64,000 bases of DNA from Marvinbryantia formatexigens DSM 14469 (lineage in GTDB: Bacteria > Bacillota > Clostridia > Lachnospirales > Lachnospiraceae). The notes under the pieces are model-generated. The model saw only the letters and a list, made by a program, of their open reading frames with translations, was not told the origin of the DNA and did not search any database. Positions 16,006-25,407 of the stretch are shown piece after piece (position 1 is the stretch's first letter; every line of letters starts with the position of its first letter). The position numbers and the translations under genes were made by a program. The stretch is taken from positions 496,001 through 560,000 of the forward strand of contig NZ_CP102268.1 of NCBI RefSeq assembly GCF_025148285.1, in the 5' to 3' direction.

Positions 16006-16440
16006 CTATTCTATATTCTCTGTATCCAATTTCTTTACATTCGTCAGATCAGTCAAATCAAATCCCTCATATTCTTTAAGGAATTTGCATAAAGTCTCTT
16101 TTCTTACTTTGAGCCCTCCTAGTTTCAATGCCGGCAGAAATCCTCCCTTAATCAATTCATATACTCTGTTATGTCCAAGCAGATTCCTATACAGTACCAT
16201 TCCTTCAGAATCCAGATGCACATTGATGAATCTCTGGATTTCTTCCAACAATTCTTCTTTATCAAGGCTATCTGGTTTTTCTAAAAAATCCATAATGTCT
16301 TCCGCAATTGAGTCCTTCTGGAATTCCTGCAGTACTAATTTTGGCACCATAGATTCACACCCCATTGCGTCAGGCAATTCGCTCTTTAGTTTTTCAAGTT
16401 GGAATAAATCAAAATCCTTTACTTCATCCCGGTCAAACAC
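16006..16440 (-). CDS. Excisionase-type HTH protein, possibly 5'-truncated
   Basis: The C-terminal third (LYRNLLGHNRVYELIKGGFL, then PALKLGGLKVRKETLCKFLK) resembles the winged-helix excisionase/HTH_17 DNA-binding fold used by integrative elements. The N-terminal part is acidic and helical. The only usable start is a GTG without a ribosome binding site, and the open frame begins IWIVFDRDEVKDFD. This resembles the inside of a RloB-type domain rather than a true N-terminus. The gene may therefore be a fusion or truncation made when the polysaccharide cargo joined at about 16450. Its position next to the left att site fits an Xis. Confidence 0.5.
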   Translation of the reverse strand: MFDRDEVKDFDLFQLEKLKSELPDAMGCESMVPKLVLQEFQKDSIAEDIMDFLEKPDSLDKEELLEEIQRFINVHLDSEGMVLYRNLLGHNRVYELIKGGFLPALKLGGLKVRKETLCKFLKEYEGFDLTDLTNVKKLDTENIE

Positions 16441-16457
16441 AATCCAAATCTATTTTT

Positions 16458-17252
16458 CTATTCCCCTTCCATTATTTCTTTCCCATAGACCTCAAGCTGC
16501 GTCAGTGCCGGAAACGGCGAGGGATCGCAGGAAGCAATCAGGTGTGACAATTCCAGCCAGCTTATTTTCTTTGCGTCAAAAACAAATTCCTGCGCCTCAT
16601 CTGTCTTTCTGAACGTAAGTTCCATATTTTCTCCGTTTGAAAAAGTTACTGTGGCTTTTTCCCACCAGTTATCATGTGGGAAATCCGCCCGAAGGTAAAC
16701 AATAAGTCTGTCAACCTTCACTTCTCTTCCAAATTCAAGCTTCATTCTGGCATCCGGGTTCCGGTTAATGCCCCAGGACTCAAAAGGCCATTCTCCATGG
16801 CAGTGATTGGCTGTAACTCCGTCAATGGCATTTTGGGCAGCAAAAACCGCCTCACCTCTTGTTTCCACATTTGCAGAAGCATGGGGGAACGACATGGTAT
16901 TTCCGTGCTGGTCATTCACATTCAATGCCAGATTTCTATAGGTATTGATTTCAAAATCTCTTGCTTCCCTGACACTGACCAGATGGCGTTTCCCAGAAAA
17001 AGCCTTAGGGGACAGGTTCATTCTCTGCTCCCCAAAAGGCACTGTATACTGGATATCCTCCTTAACATACACAAGAGATTTTCCCAATGCGTCATCAATC
17101 TGAAGCCATACATAACAGGGCTTTTCAGAGACTTCCAGAGAAATCCTGTCACCCTCCTCATATTCCCGTGATACAGCCAGATTTACCTCATGCTCACCCC
17201 TGCTGACTGCTGCGGTAATCTGATTTTTGTCAATGATTTTCAGACAAAACAT
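16458..17252 (-). CDS. F5/8-type C (carbohydrate-binding-like) protein
   Basis: The 264-residue protein starts with a beta-rich module (1-105). Residues about 108-260 resemble a discoidin/F5/8 type C domain: RNLALNVNDQHGNT, AQNAIDGVTANHCHGEWPFE, SWGINRNPDARMKLEFGREV and VDRLIVYLRADF. No signal peptide is present, so it should act inside the cell despite the sugar-binding-like fold. It is the last gene of the RpiB/KduD/KduI/GH88 string, 11 bp from the isomerase gene. A role in handling unsaturated uronate saccharides is inferred from context only. Confidence 0.6.
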   Translation of the reverse strand: MFCLKIIDKNQITAAVSRGEHEVNLAVSREYEEGDRISLEVSEKPCYVWLQIDDALGKSLVYVKEDIQYTVPFGEQRMNLSPKAFSGKRHLVSVREARDFEINTYRNLALNVNDQHGNTMSFPHASANVETRGEAVFAAQNAIDGVTANHCHGEWPFESWGINRNPDARMKLEFGREVKVDRLIVYLRADFPHDNWWEKATVTFSNGENMELTFRKTDEAQEFVFDAKKISWLELSHLIASCDPSPFPALTQLEVYGKEIMEGE

Positions 17253-17263
17253 TTATTTTCCCC

Positions 17264-17902
17264 CTAGTCTATGATCTCTTTTACACAGTCTGCCAGACTC
17301 TCATTTTTACAATCATGGAAGAAATATTCTCTGAAATGTTCGCCGGATAAGGCGCCCCTCACCAGTTCCCGGTCAAGTTCTTTCAGGATATCTGTAAGGT
17401 TTTTATATGTGACTTTTTTTACCTCATCAAGGATCTTCTTGTTTCTCTGTTCTGGTACCGCGCGCTCTCTCGGATATCCCTGCCCGCTTTTTTCACAAAA
17501 CAGTTTTTCAAAAATATATTCCAGATTCAGGTCTCCGCCCCAGCCAAATCCTTTGGCAAACGGAATGGCTATCGCGTTTCCATCATTGATCTGGGCAAAT
17601 GTATAAGCATCTAATGCATCCTCCACATGACCGCAGATCACACCCGGGAAAGAATTGCAGGCAAGCATTGCCCCTTCTCCCGTACCGCATCCCGTGATCA
17701 CATAGTCTGCCGCTCCGGAATTCAAAAGAACTGCCGTCAGGATCCCAACCTGAACATAGGTAAGCTGACAATCATCTTCTGCTGTATACATTCCATAGTT
17801 TTTCACCTCAAATCCCATTGGCTCTGCTACTTTTCTCAGGGCCTTTTCAATCACAGGATTTTTTGCAGCCTGGCTGTTTTCATTAATCAATGCGATTCTC
17901 AT
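17264..17902 (-). CDS. RpiB/LacAB-family sugar-phosphate isomerase
   Basis: Starting at the ATG with GGAGG upstream, the 212-residue protein has the RpiB core: MRIALINENSQAAKN, DYVITGCGTGEGAMLACNSF, PGVICGHVEDALDAYTF and NDGNAIAIPFAKGFGWGG. The GCGTGEGAML loop corresponds to the catalytic GTGxG region of RpiB/LacAB isomerases. The C-terminal 60 residues are longer than in RpiB of E. coli. In pectin and glycosaminoglycan clusters such proteins sit beside kduI and kduD and may isomerise a uronate or keto sugar. The exact substrate is not determined. Confidence 0.8.
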   Translation of the reverse strand: MRIALINENSQAAKNPVIEKALRKVAEPMGFEVKNYGMYTAEDDCQLTYVQVGILTAVLLNSGAADYVITGCGTGEGAMLACNSFPGVICGHVEDALDAYTFAQINDGNAIAIPFAKGFGWGGDLNLEYIFEKLFCEKSGQGYPRERAVPEQRNKKILDEVKKVTYKNLTDILKELDRELVRGALSGEHFREYFFHDCKNESLADCVKEIID

Positions 17903-17959
17903 CTTTATTTTCCTCCATCTGATAACAAACATTCTCCAATTAATATAACATTTTCCGCC

Positions 17960-18760
17960 TTACGGCTGTTTACCAATATATGCCAGAATGCCGCCGTCTA
18001 CATACAAAATATGTCCGTTTACAAAATCAGAAGCGTCCGAGGCAAGAAATACTGCCGGTCCCATCAGGTCCTCCGGATTCCCCCAGCGCGCCGCGGGAGT
18101 TTTCCCGATAATGAAACGGTCAAATGGATGGCGGGAACCATCCGCCTGAATCTCACGGAGAGGCGCTGTCTGCGGTGTGGCAATATATCCGGGACCGATG
18201 CCATTGCACTGGATATTGTACGAACCGTATTCGGAAGCAATATTTTTGGTCAGCATTTTCAGTCCGCCTTTCGCCGCTGCATATGCTGATACAGTTTCAC
18301 GCCCAAGCTCACTCATCATAGAACAAATATTAATGATCTTTCCATGGCCTTTTTTAATCATTCCCGGAATGACTGCTTTGGATACTATAAAAGGGGCGTT
18401 TAGGTCAATGTCCACAACCTGCCGGAACTCTTCCACGCTCATTTCATGCATGGGTATTCTCTTGATGATGCCCGCGTTATTTACCAGAATATCAATGGTC
18501 CCAAGCTCCCTCTCAATATCCGCAACCATCTGTACTACCTGCTGCTCATCCGTCACATCACAGATATACCCTTTCGCGTCAATTCCTTTTTCCCTGTATG
18601 CCTCAAGGGCTTTTTCCAGATGCTCCTGCCCTCTGCAGTTAAAGGCAATCCTTGCCCCCGCTCCCGCAAGCGCTTCCGCGATTGCAAAGCCGATCCCATA
18701 TGCCGCGCCTGTTACCAGTGCTGTTTTCCCCGTCAATGAAAACATTTTGTTCATATCCAT
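17960..18760 (-). CDS. kduD: SDR oxidoreductase, KduD / gluconate 5-dehydrogenase type
   Basis: The 266-residue short-chain dehydrogenase has the NAD(P) motif TGAAYGIG, NNAG (ILVNNAGIIKR), a catalytic Ser in ICSMMSE and YAAAK, and the C-terminal FVNGHILYVDGG. Overall wording is that of the gluconate 5-dehydrogenase / 2-dehydro-3-deoxy-D-gluconate 5-dehydrogenase group. Next to kduI, the likely reaction is reduction of 2,5-diketo-3-deoxygluconate to 2-keto-3-deoxygluconate. AGGAGA precedes the ATG. No KDG kinase or aldolase gene is visible in the window. Confidence 0.82.
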   Translation of the reverse strand: MDMNKMFSLTGKTALVTGAAYGIGFAIAEALAGAGARIAFNCRGQEHLEKALEAYREKGIDAKGYICDVTDEQQVVQMVADIERELGTIDILVNNAGIIKRIPMHEMSVEEFRQVVDIDLNAPFIVSKAVIPGMIKKGHGKIINICSMMSELGRETVSAYAAAKGGLKMLTKNIASEYGSYNIQCNGIGPGYIATPQTAPLREIQADGSRHPFDRFIIGKTPAARWGNPEDLMGPAVFLASDASDFVNGHILYVDGGILAYIGKQP

Positions 18761-18771
18761 TTTTCCTCTCC

Positions 18772-19635
18772 TTATCTTAAATCCCGGTTGTCAATGCTGT
18801 CCATATCATCAAAATCCTGGTTTTCTCCGACCATTCCCCAGATAAATGTATATGCCTGGGACCCACAGCCGGAATGGATGGACCAGCTCGGTGAAATGAC
18901 GGCTTCTTCGTTTCGTACAATAATATGACGGGTTTCCGTCGGTTCTCCCATATAATGCATCACGAATCCATCCTCCGGAATGTCAAAATACAGATAAACC
19001 TCCATCCTCCGGTCGTGGGTATGGCATGGCATAGTATTCCACACGCTCCCCGGTTCAAGATGTGTCATGCCCATTTCAAGCTGGCAGCTTTCCACCTGAC
19101 CCGGAAGGATATATTTGCAGATGGTTCTGTGGTTGGATGTTTCCAGGCTTCCAAGCTCCACCTTATTTTCAGGGTGAACGATCACTACCCCTTTCCCCGG
19201 TTCTCCCTCCGGCCTGATCAGCTTTGTGGGATAGGACATATGGGCAGGCGCGCTGTTCAGATAAAATTTTGCAGGATTCCCGCTGTCTTCGCTTTCAAAG
19301 ATAATCTCCTTCGCGCCCATGCCGATGTACATTCCGTCCCTGCTCCCTACGTTCCATGTCTTTCCATCAGTCAGGATCCTTCCCGGGCCGCCGATGTTGA
19401 TCACCCCAAGCTCTCTCCTTTGTAGGAAATATTCAGCCCGAAGCTCCTGGCCTGCTGTCAGCACCAGGCTTTTTTCTGCCGGCATGGCGCTTCCTGTAAT
19501 AATACGGTCAATATGGCTGTATACCAGCTTGATCTCATCCCTGCAGAATACAGGCGAAATCAGGAATTCCTCCCGGAGTCTTTCTGTTGTATAATGCTTC
19601 ACATCTCTCGGTGATGCTGCTGTTCTTAATTCCAT
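18772..19635 (-). CDS. kduI: 5-keto 4-deoxyuronate isomerase
   Basis: The 287-residue protein is a clear KduI: FLISPVFCRDEIKLVYSHID, GVINIGGPGRILTDGKTW, MYIGMGAKEI and NHRTICKYILPGQVESCQLE. The zinc-binding cupin motif CHTHDRRMEVYLYFDI and SPSWSIHSGCGSQAYTFIWG follow. It isomerises 5-keto-4-deoxyuronate to 2,5-diketo-3-deoxygluconate. The internal ATG at 19635 is chosen because AAGGAG lies upstream. It forms an operon with kduD (11 bp gap) and takes the product released by the GH88/105 enzyme encoded just upstream. Confidence 0.95.
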   Translation of the reverse strand: MELRTAASPRDVKHYTTERLREEFLISPVFCRDEIKLVYSHIDRIITGSAMPAEKSLVLTAGQELRAEYFLQRRELGVINIGGPGRILTDGKTWNVGSRDGMYIGMGAKEIIFESEDSGNPAKFYLNSAPAHMSYPTKLIRPEGEPGKGVVIVHPENKVELGSLETSNHRTICKYILPGQVESCQLEMGMTHLEPGSVWNTMPCHTHDRRMEVYLYFDIPEDGFVMHYMGEPTETRHIIVRNEEAVISPSWSIHSGCGSQAYTFIWGMVGENQDFDDMDSIDNRDLR

Positions 19636-19661
19636 AATCCTTCTCCTTTTTTCCATTACTT

Positions 19662-20828
19662 TTACCAGAGAAATATTCCGGTTCCTTTTAGTTTATAGAT
19701 TGCCTCCGCAAAGAAATAATCTGCATAAGTCATGGTAAAGTGATGTTCCGGGCTGTGATATGCCCCTGTACAGTTCTGTACGACCGCATCACAGTCTCTG
19801 CCCCAATCCGAACGGGTTTCGTCGATTGCCCTCAGAATTTTTACCGCAGAGTTCACATACATCTCTTTTTCCTGTTCCGGCACATACTTCGCAATCTCCA
19901 GAAGCCCGCCGGCAATGACGCAGGCTCCGCAGGAATCCTCATACGCCGGTTCCTTTGGCTGCCTGAAATCCACCGGAATAATTCCATTTTCCGGGATATT
20001 GGCCATACAATAATGGGCTACTCTTTTTGCGGTATCCAGATATTCCTGCTTTCCGGTGTGGCGATAGCTGATCATAAACCCATAAACTGCCCATCCCTGG
20101 CCTCTTGTCCACGATGAATCCTCTTCATATCCCTGTCCTCCAAGGCTTCGCACCACTTCTCCTGTTTCCGGGTTAAACTCCACGATGTGGTTCACAGAAC
20201 CGTCCGGTCTTACAAAATGCTTCATCACGGTATCCGCATGAGCCATGGCAATATGACGGAATCTCGGGTCCTTTGTCTCTTCCCACGCCCAGTACAGCAG
20301 GGAAATATTCATCATGCAGTCAATAATCGCCCAGCCGATAGTATCCTCATTGGAAACCTCATTCCATGCACGGATGAAATTTCCAGCAGGATTAAACCTT
20401 CCGGCAAGAAGATTCGCCGCATGTAGCCCGATCTTTCTGGATCTCTCATTCTTTGTCAGGCGATAATCTGCGACTGCGGAAAGCTGGAACATGAATCCCA
20501 CATCATGATGCAGCCCGTAAAAGCCTTCAAAGCATTTCTCCATCCTGTATTCAGAAAGTCTTGCAATCTCTGCATACCGCCCATCTTTCGTGTCCTGGTA
20601 GAGCAGCCACATAAGACCGCCCCAAAATCCGTTTGTCCACCAGTTAAGGCCATCATCCAAAGCCCATTTTTTGTTTGTATCGGAGCGGTCATCGTAATCT
20701 CCCGCCTCATTGGTCGTATAGGGAATCTTATCTTTATTCTTTTCACTTACCCATTCCATCTTTTTACGGATTTTTGAAGCGATTCCTTCCGCCCATTCCT
20801 CATATCCTGTCAATCTGTTTTCTTCCAT
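19662..20828 (-). CDS. GH88/GH105 unsaturated glucuronyl hydrolase
   Basis: The 388-residue protein has the (alpha/alpha)6 family signatures NWWTNGFWGGLMWLLYQ, GLHHDVGFMF (Asp109), EDSSWTRGQGWAVYGF and HHFTMTYADYFFAEA. Such enzymes hydrate and cleave the unsaturated uronic acid left at the non-reducing end by polysaccharide lyases. No signal peptide is present, so it acts in the cytoplasm on imported oligosaccharides. The ATG at 20828 is preferred; the frame extends upstream into the neighbouring pseudogene. Whether the natural substrate is pectic or from another uronan is open, since no lyase gene is in the window. Confidence 0.85.
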   Translation of the reverse strand: MEENRLTGYEEWAEGIASKIRKKMEWVSEKNKDKIPYTTNEAGDYDDRSDTNKKWALDDGLNWWTNGFWGGLMWLLYQDTKDGRYAEIARLSEYRMEKCFEGFYGLHHDVGFMFQLSAVADYRLTKNERSRKIGLHAANLLAGRFNPAGNFIRAWNEVSNEDTIGWAIIDCMMNISLLYWAWEETKDPRFRHIAMAHADTVMKHFVRPDGSVNHIVEFNPETGEVVRSLGGQGYEEDSSWTRGQGWAVYGFMISYRHTGKQEYLDTAKRVAHYCMANIPENGIIPVDFRQPKEPAYEDSCGACVIAGGLLEIAKYVPEQEKEMYVNSAVKILRAIDETRSDWGRDCDAVVQNCTGAYHSPEHHFTMTYADYFFAEAIYKLKGTGIFLW

Positions 20829-20884
20829 GATATTTCCTTTCCTGCCGTTTTGGCTTTTATTGCGCCTGTTCCAGGCAACGATTC

Positions 20885-21329
20885 TTACGGTATACTGCCG
20901 AAGCAACCGACACGTCTGTCCTGCGTTTCCATAGAATCCTTCGCTTTTTCGGACCAGTAGCGGTACCATTTTCCATCATTTCCCTTTTGATCCATGACAG
21001 ACTCCCCGTAAACCGGCGGACTGAAACGGATATTCGGATAGAGATTATCCCCATTCATATAGAGTGCCATAAACTCATGCGACATTCCATTCTCTTTGAT
21101 CTCCTGCTGCATATATTCCAGCATAGAGACATACGGACTTGCTTCCTTTCCCTGACACCGTTCTTCCAGATCCTCCCATGCTTTCGCATCCTGAAGGACA
21201 CTGTTGAATCCCAGTCTCCTGAGAAGCCGGACGCTTTCTTTCACAAATTCCCTGTCATCATATGCCGGACGGTAAAAATTGCCGAACCAGATATTGATAT
21301 AGGGTTCGCCTGTTTTTTTTATCTATCAT
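20885..21329 (-). pseudogene. N-terminal fragment of a glycoside-hydrolase-like gene, frameshifted
   Basis: Read on the minus strand, the start is MIDKK followed by a run of eight A residues (21313-21320). Removing one A gives a continuous frame: TGEPYINIWFGNFYRPAYDD, then REFVKESVRLLRRLGFNSVL and PNIRFSPPVYGESV. The frame ends after about 145 residues at 20885, far short of a hydrolase. The rest of the gene is missing. I recognise the style of a barrel-type glycosidase N-terminus but not the family. The A-run indel could also be a sequencing error, but the missing C-terminus could not. Confidence 0.6.
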
Positions 21330-21402
21330 CGTATTGATCCTGGCTCCTTTCTTTTTGTTACATTCCATTTCCTGTTCACAAATGTATCACTCATAATCAA
21401 AA

Positions 21403-23700
21403 CTACTGTATACCAAATTTCACAAAATGCCATTCGTCTGTATGAGTTTCCTCCGGTGCATTCGGCGCATCAGCAAAATTTTTCTTTCCCTCATACTGCG
21501 CGGGACTGATGGTATGATAGTCTCCCTTGTAATAATGATGAGGTCCGTAAGTATTGTAGGTACTCGGGATTAAATCCACAGTAATCGTATGTAGTCCAGG
21601 CTCCGGGATGTCTACACGCCACTCTTCTCCCCATGTATACCCTGCTTCGCGTCCGTCCACATAGATTTTTGCTGCTTCCGCATGAATGTGTTCAACCGCG
21701 CCAAGCTTGCAGTTTTGACCAGTGCCGATATAAAATTCGCTTTCCAGCGTAATACATTCTCTCATAAACGGGAATCCAGACTCTATCAGATGTGCACAGT
21801 CTACCAGTGTCAGATCATAGTCCTCCAGGAAAAATGAGCCTCCAGTTACCAACTGTCTCTGGCCATACGGTTGAAACCTCTCCGTACTCTTTACCAGAAA
21901 TTCTCCCTGAAGAAATACCAGAGGCTCCGGTTGTTCTGCTGTTCCTTCATAGTGAATAACTGCAAATCCATTTCTTTTGATCCGCCGCCGGATCTGCTTT
22001 GGTATCTCATACCAATATTCCCCTGACTCTTTCTTTTTCGGGATAAGTTCTTCTCCCATAACCTCCAGTTTTGACAATACGTCCAACGCCAAAATGTTCC
22101 ATGGCTCTGATTTCCGGTCATTCCCGCCGTGATACTCGATCTTTGTATCGTAGTCCTTTAGCAGAATCTGGTTATTTCCTGCATTTTTTACAGTCCACTG
22201 AAATACCTCGGACGATCGGAACAGATCTGACCGTAGATATTCTGCCACTTTTTTTGTCTCTTCCCACAGACATTCTTCACTGTATATTACCAGATCATAC
22301 GCCTGTGAATTCAGATAGAATTTCCCGTTCCTTATCGTTCCGCATCTCTCGATCATCCATTCTTCTGCTACATCAAACTGCATGCCGCGCCGATACATCT
22401 GCTCTATAAATTCACTGAACCGATTGCTGCATCCGCCGCTTTTCGTGTCCGGCACCCCTGCTCCGTTATGTTCATTTACCACCATAGCGTCTGCCGGATC
22501 ATATGTGGACATCACTCTTCTTGCGGGTGCGATTATAAGAACCGGCCTTTCCTGTTCCGCCTGATCATCCCAGCGCTTATGTAATTTTTCAAACAACGCA
22601 GGAAACACATCGCGCCAGTTTACTCCGAACGGAATATCCGGCGGCCAGTCCCCGCGTATCGACGCCGTATTCTTCTGATACTGGCTGATATGAAAGACAT
22701 ACGTTGTAATTCCACACTCTGCCAGCCAGTCAATATTGTGTTCCACATCCTCCGGCGACAGTCCCCAGCCGCTTCCTCCCAGAATCTCCGCCATCGAATT
22801 CCCATCTCCAAACTGTCTGCCGATGGAAGCAGCGATTCTTGGATAATAATGGTTTCCCGGATCACGCCCAAGCGCATCCACTGCCGGATTATTGACCCGG
22901 ATCAGATTGCGGAACGCCGAGCCGCCGGGCGATATCTGAAAAAAGAGATTTTCTTCTCCTTTTAGATGTGCTGCGTATCTTTTTCCATATGTCCTGCACC
23001 AGGTGTTGATTCTTCCGTAATAATTCTCTGCCAGAATGTCCGCCAGCAGTTCCCAGAAACGAACCCTCATTTTCTCATATCCCGGTTTTTCTACAAACAG
23101 ATATTCCAGATGCTCCGGCATCGTTTCACCGTATTTTTCCGTATATTTTTCCGGCAGGTCATCTGTCCACGGAATGCCGCCTGTCTGCATGGATATTCCG
23201 TGCCCGTCCAAAAATCCCACTTCGTCGCTGAAAAACCCGGTCACATATTCAAATGCCTCCTGATCCAGGCCGTTTCGGTATCCGTCATACGTAATCCTCA
23301 CAAAACATTCCATTGCCTTTTCAGACAAAGTATTCACCTGATGGAATTCTCTTTTACACACTCTGCCATCCTGATATACCAACCACTGACAGATGCAGTC
23401 TCCCAGTTCTTCCATTACCTTCCCGTCAGCGCGTCCCGACGGCCAGCCGTTCTCATCGTAAATCCAGAACTCCATTCCCAGTTCCTTCGCATACAAGATC
23501 AATTCGGACAAAACTCCCAAATATCCGGAACCAAGATATGGAGGATCATTCGGATAATATCTCGGATGAAATACTGTTCCCTGAAAACCGTAATCTTTCA
23601 TCGCCTTTAACTGCTGTTTTAACCTACCGATTTCCAGAGAATCGTTGATTGCCCAGAAAGTCAGAAACCTGATAGATGTCTTTGTCCTCTTTGTTCCCAT
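21403..23700 (-). CDS. GH106-like glycoside hydrolase (putative alpha-L-rhamnosidase)
   Basis: The 765-residue protein begins with a barrel: IRFLTFWAINDSLEIGRLKQ, YGFQGTVFHPRYYPNDPPYL and FWIYDENGWPSGRADGKV. Later come GFFSDEVGFLD, AEILGGSGWGLSPEDVEHNI and a C-terminal beta-sandwich (TITVDLIPSTYNTYGPHHYY). This resembles large GH106-related glycosidases. No signal peptide is present. It follows the GH43 gene by 2 bp in the same operon, with a GGGGAG ribosome binding site. Substrate assignment rests on family resemblance and on the uronate genes downstream, which would fit rhamnogalacturonan fragments. Confidence 0.65.
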   Translation of the reverse strand: MGTKRTKTSIRFLTFWAINDSLEIGRLKQQLKAMKDYGFQGTVFHPRYYPNDPPYLGSGYLGVLSELILYAKELGMEFWIYDENGWPSGRADGKVMEELGDCICQWLVYQDGRVCKREFHQVNTLSEKAMECFVRITYDGYRNGLDQEAFEYVTGFFSDEVGFLDGHGISMQTGGIPWTDDLPEKYTEKYGETMPEHLEYLFVEKPGYEKMRVRFWELLADILAENYYGRINTWCRTYGKRYAAHLKGEENLFFQISPGGSAFRNLIRVNNPAVDALGRDPGNHYYPRIAASIGRQFGDGNSMAEILGGSGWGLSPEDVEHNIDWLAECGITTYVFHISQYQKNTASIRGDWPPDIPFGVNWRDVFPALFEKLHKRWDDQAEQERPVLIIAPARRVMSTYDPADAMVVNEHNGAGVPDTKSGGCSNRFSEFIEQMYRRGMQFDVAEEWMIERCGTIRNGKFYLNSQAYDLVIYSEECLWEETKKVAEYLRSDLFRSSEVFQWTVKNAGNNQILLKDYDTKIEYHGGNDRKSEPWNILALDVLSKLEVMGEELIPKKKESGEYWYEIPKQIRRRIKRNGFAVIHYEGTAEQPEPLVFLQGEFLVKSTERFQPYGQRQLVTGGSFFLEDYDLTLVDCAHLIESGFPFMRECITLESEFYIGTGQNCKLGAVEHIHAEAAKIYVDGREAGYTWGEEWRVDIPEPGLHTITVDLIPSTYNTYGPHHYYKGDYHTISPAQYEGKKNFADAPNAPEETHTDEWHFVKFGIQ

Positions 23701-23702
23701 AT

Positions 23703-25310
23703 TTACTCCCCTTTTTCCTGATATGTAAACCAGTCAAAATCCGCGTAAGCTCCGCTGCCCGTCAGATCCTGACAGCAAATCCCTACCATTGCCCCGGTAA
23801 ACCAGCCCTCCAGGCACGCTTCATCCGATAAGATGCTTGCATCAAATACCGGTCCGATCTGTTCGTATACTTCTTCTCCCAGTCCATAATAGAACTGTAA
23901 TTTATCGTGATCCACGGATACTTTCAAATACACCGGTTTTCCTTCTTTGATCGGAACAAATCCAACCGGATATGTGTAGGTTTTGTTTTCTGCTTTCAGG
24001 ATACTGATGCATTTTCCCAAATCTTCATCACAGGTAACGTGCAGGTAAAAATAATTATCCGTATCGTACATGCAGATCAGTCCCGCCATCTGTTTAAATA
24101 CATTTGGTTCAAATTCCAGTTTTGTATCCGCTTCAAACTGAAATTCCGTCCACCGTCTGGCAATCAGGCTCTGATCAAACTTCGAAGACAGTCCTTCCCG
24201 TCCGTACATGCGCAGATATCCAGGCCGTTCTTTCAGGGAAAGAAACCTTTCGTCCATTGGGATACGCAAAGACTGATATTCCAGATCCAGTGTTTCTTCT
24301 TTAAAATCGTCTCTACATGTTTTTTCCCCAAACACATACGGTTCCAGACCAGTGACTTCTATTTTCTCATCCGGAAGCTTTGTTCCATTCGCCAGACGTA
24401 GCCAGCCGTCGCTCGTCCATTCCATTTTCTGAATAGCAGTCTCCCTTCCCAGCGGATATCTGCGCTCTCCCGAAAATCTGGGAGCGTCTTTGGCATTCCT
24501 GTTTTCCAGCGGACGCCCGCACAGATGCACGGCATACCATTCTCCTTCCGGTGTTTCCACCAGATCACAATGCCCCGCTTTCTGTAATGGGAAATCCGGT
24601 GTATCCCGGGTTGTGAGGATCGAGTTATTCTCATTCCATTCATACGGTCCCCAGATATTTTTCGCGCGAAGAATAGATTGTCCGTGTGCCTCTCCCGTTC
24701 CTGTATCTGCACAGAACAGATAATACCAACCATCTCGTTTCACAATATGCGGGCCTTCCAGATAAATCCGGTCGCCGGTATAGATATACCGAACCGGACC
24801 GTACATATTCTTTGCTTTCGCGTCATACTCCTGCAAAATAATCCTGCCCTTATATTTTTTCGGGATACGGTGGTCTGTCACCATACTGACCATATATTTT
24901 TTTCCGTCATCGTCATGGAACAGCGACGGATCAAATCCGAAATTATTTAACGCAGTCGGCTCGGACCACGGTCCGTGGATATTCTCAGCCGTCACCAGAT
25001 AATTGGCGGTATCATACATATTACAATAAAAAGACTTCACCACGGTATAAACCAGATAAAAGATTCCCTTATCATAAGTCAGGCATGGGGCCCAGATCCC
25101 CTGAGATGCCCCCACCCCTTTCAGATCTAACTGCGATACCCGATTCAGCGGATACTCGATCATTTCCCAGTGTACCAGATCTCTGGAATGATGGAGCCGG
25201 ACGCCCGGCCACCATTCAAACGTTGAGTTCGCCATATAATAATCTTCTCCAACCCGTATGATGGAGGGATCCGGATGGAAGCCTCGTAAAATTGGATTCT
25301 CTGCTTTCAT
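23703..25310 (-). CDS. GH43 beta-xylosidase / arabinofuranosidase
   Basis: The five-bladed propeller has the three catalytic acids: Asp14 in GFHPDPSIIRV, Asp127 in FGFDPSLFHDDDG and Glu185 in IYLEGPHIV. Residues about 340-535 form the GH43 C-terminal beta-sandwich (QFEADTKLEFEPNVFKQMAG, LICMYDTDNYFYLHV). This two-domain layout is typical of GH43 beta-xylosidases. No signal peptide; it acts on imported oligosaccharides. The start follows AAAGGAG. It is the first gene after the sugar importer terminator and is followed by the GH106-like gene. Confidence 0.88.
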   Translation of the reverse strand: MKAENPILRGFHPDPSIIRVGEDYYMANSTFEWWPGVRLHHSRDLVHWEMIEYPLNRVSQLDLKGVGASQGIWAPCLTYDKGIFYLVYTVVKSFYCNMYDTANYLVTAENIHGPWSEPTALNNFGFDPSLFHDDDGKKYMVSMVTDHRIPKKYKGRIILQEYDAKAKNMYGPVRYIYTGDRIYLEGPHIVKRDGWYYLFCADTGTGEAHGQSILRAKNIWGPYEWNENNSILTTRDTPDFPLQKAGHCDLVETPEGEWYAVHLCGRPLENRNAKDAPRFSGERRYPLGRETAIQKMEWTSDGWLRLANGTKLPDEKIEVTGLEPYVFGEKTCRDDFKEETLDLEYQSLRIPMDERFLSLKERPGYLRMYGREGLSSKFDQSLIARRWTEFQFEADTKLEFEPNVFKQMAGLICMYDTDNYFYLHVTCDEDLGKCISILKAENKTYTYPVGFVPIKEGKPVYLKVSVDHDKLQFYYGLGEEVYEQIGPVFDASILSDEACLEGWFTGAMVGICCQDLTGSGAYADFDWFTYQEKGE

Positions 25311-25332
25311 ATTTCTCCTTTCCCCATCAGCC

Positions 25333-25370
25333 AAAAGGCTGCCATGCCGAAACCTCCCGCATGGCAGCCT
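25333..25370 (-). terminator. Terminator after the sugar importer operon
   Basis: AGGCTGCCATGC and GCATGGCAGCCT form a perfect 12-bp stem followed on the minus strand by TTTT, between the importer's binding protein gene and GH43. The short T-run may allow read-through into the GH43 genes. Confidence 0.75.
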
Positions 25371-25407
25371 GCCATCCAATCACATGCGGTTCATTACATC
25401 CCGCTTC

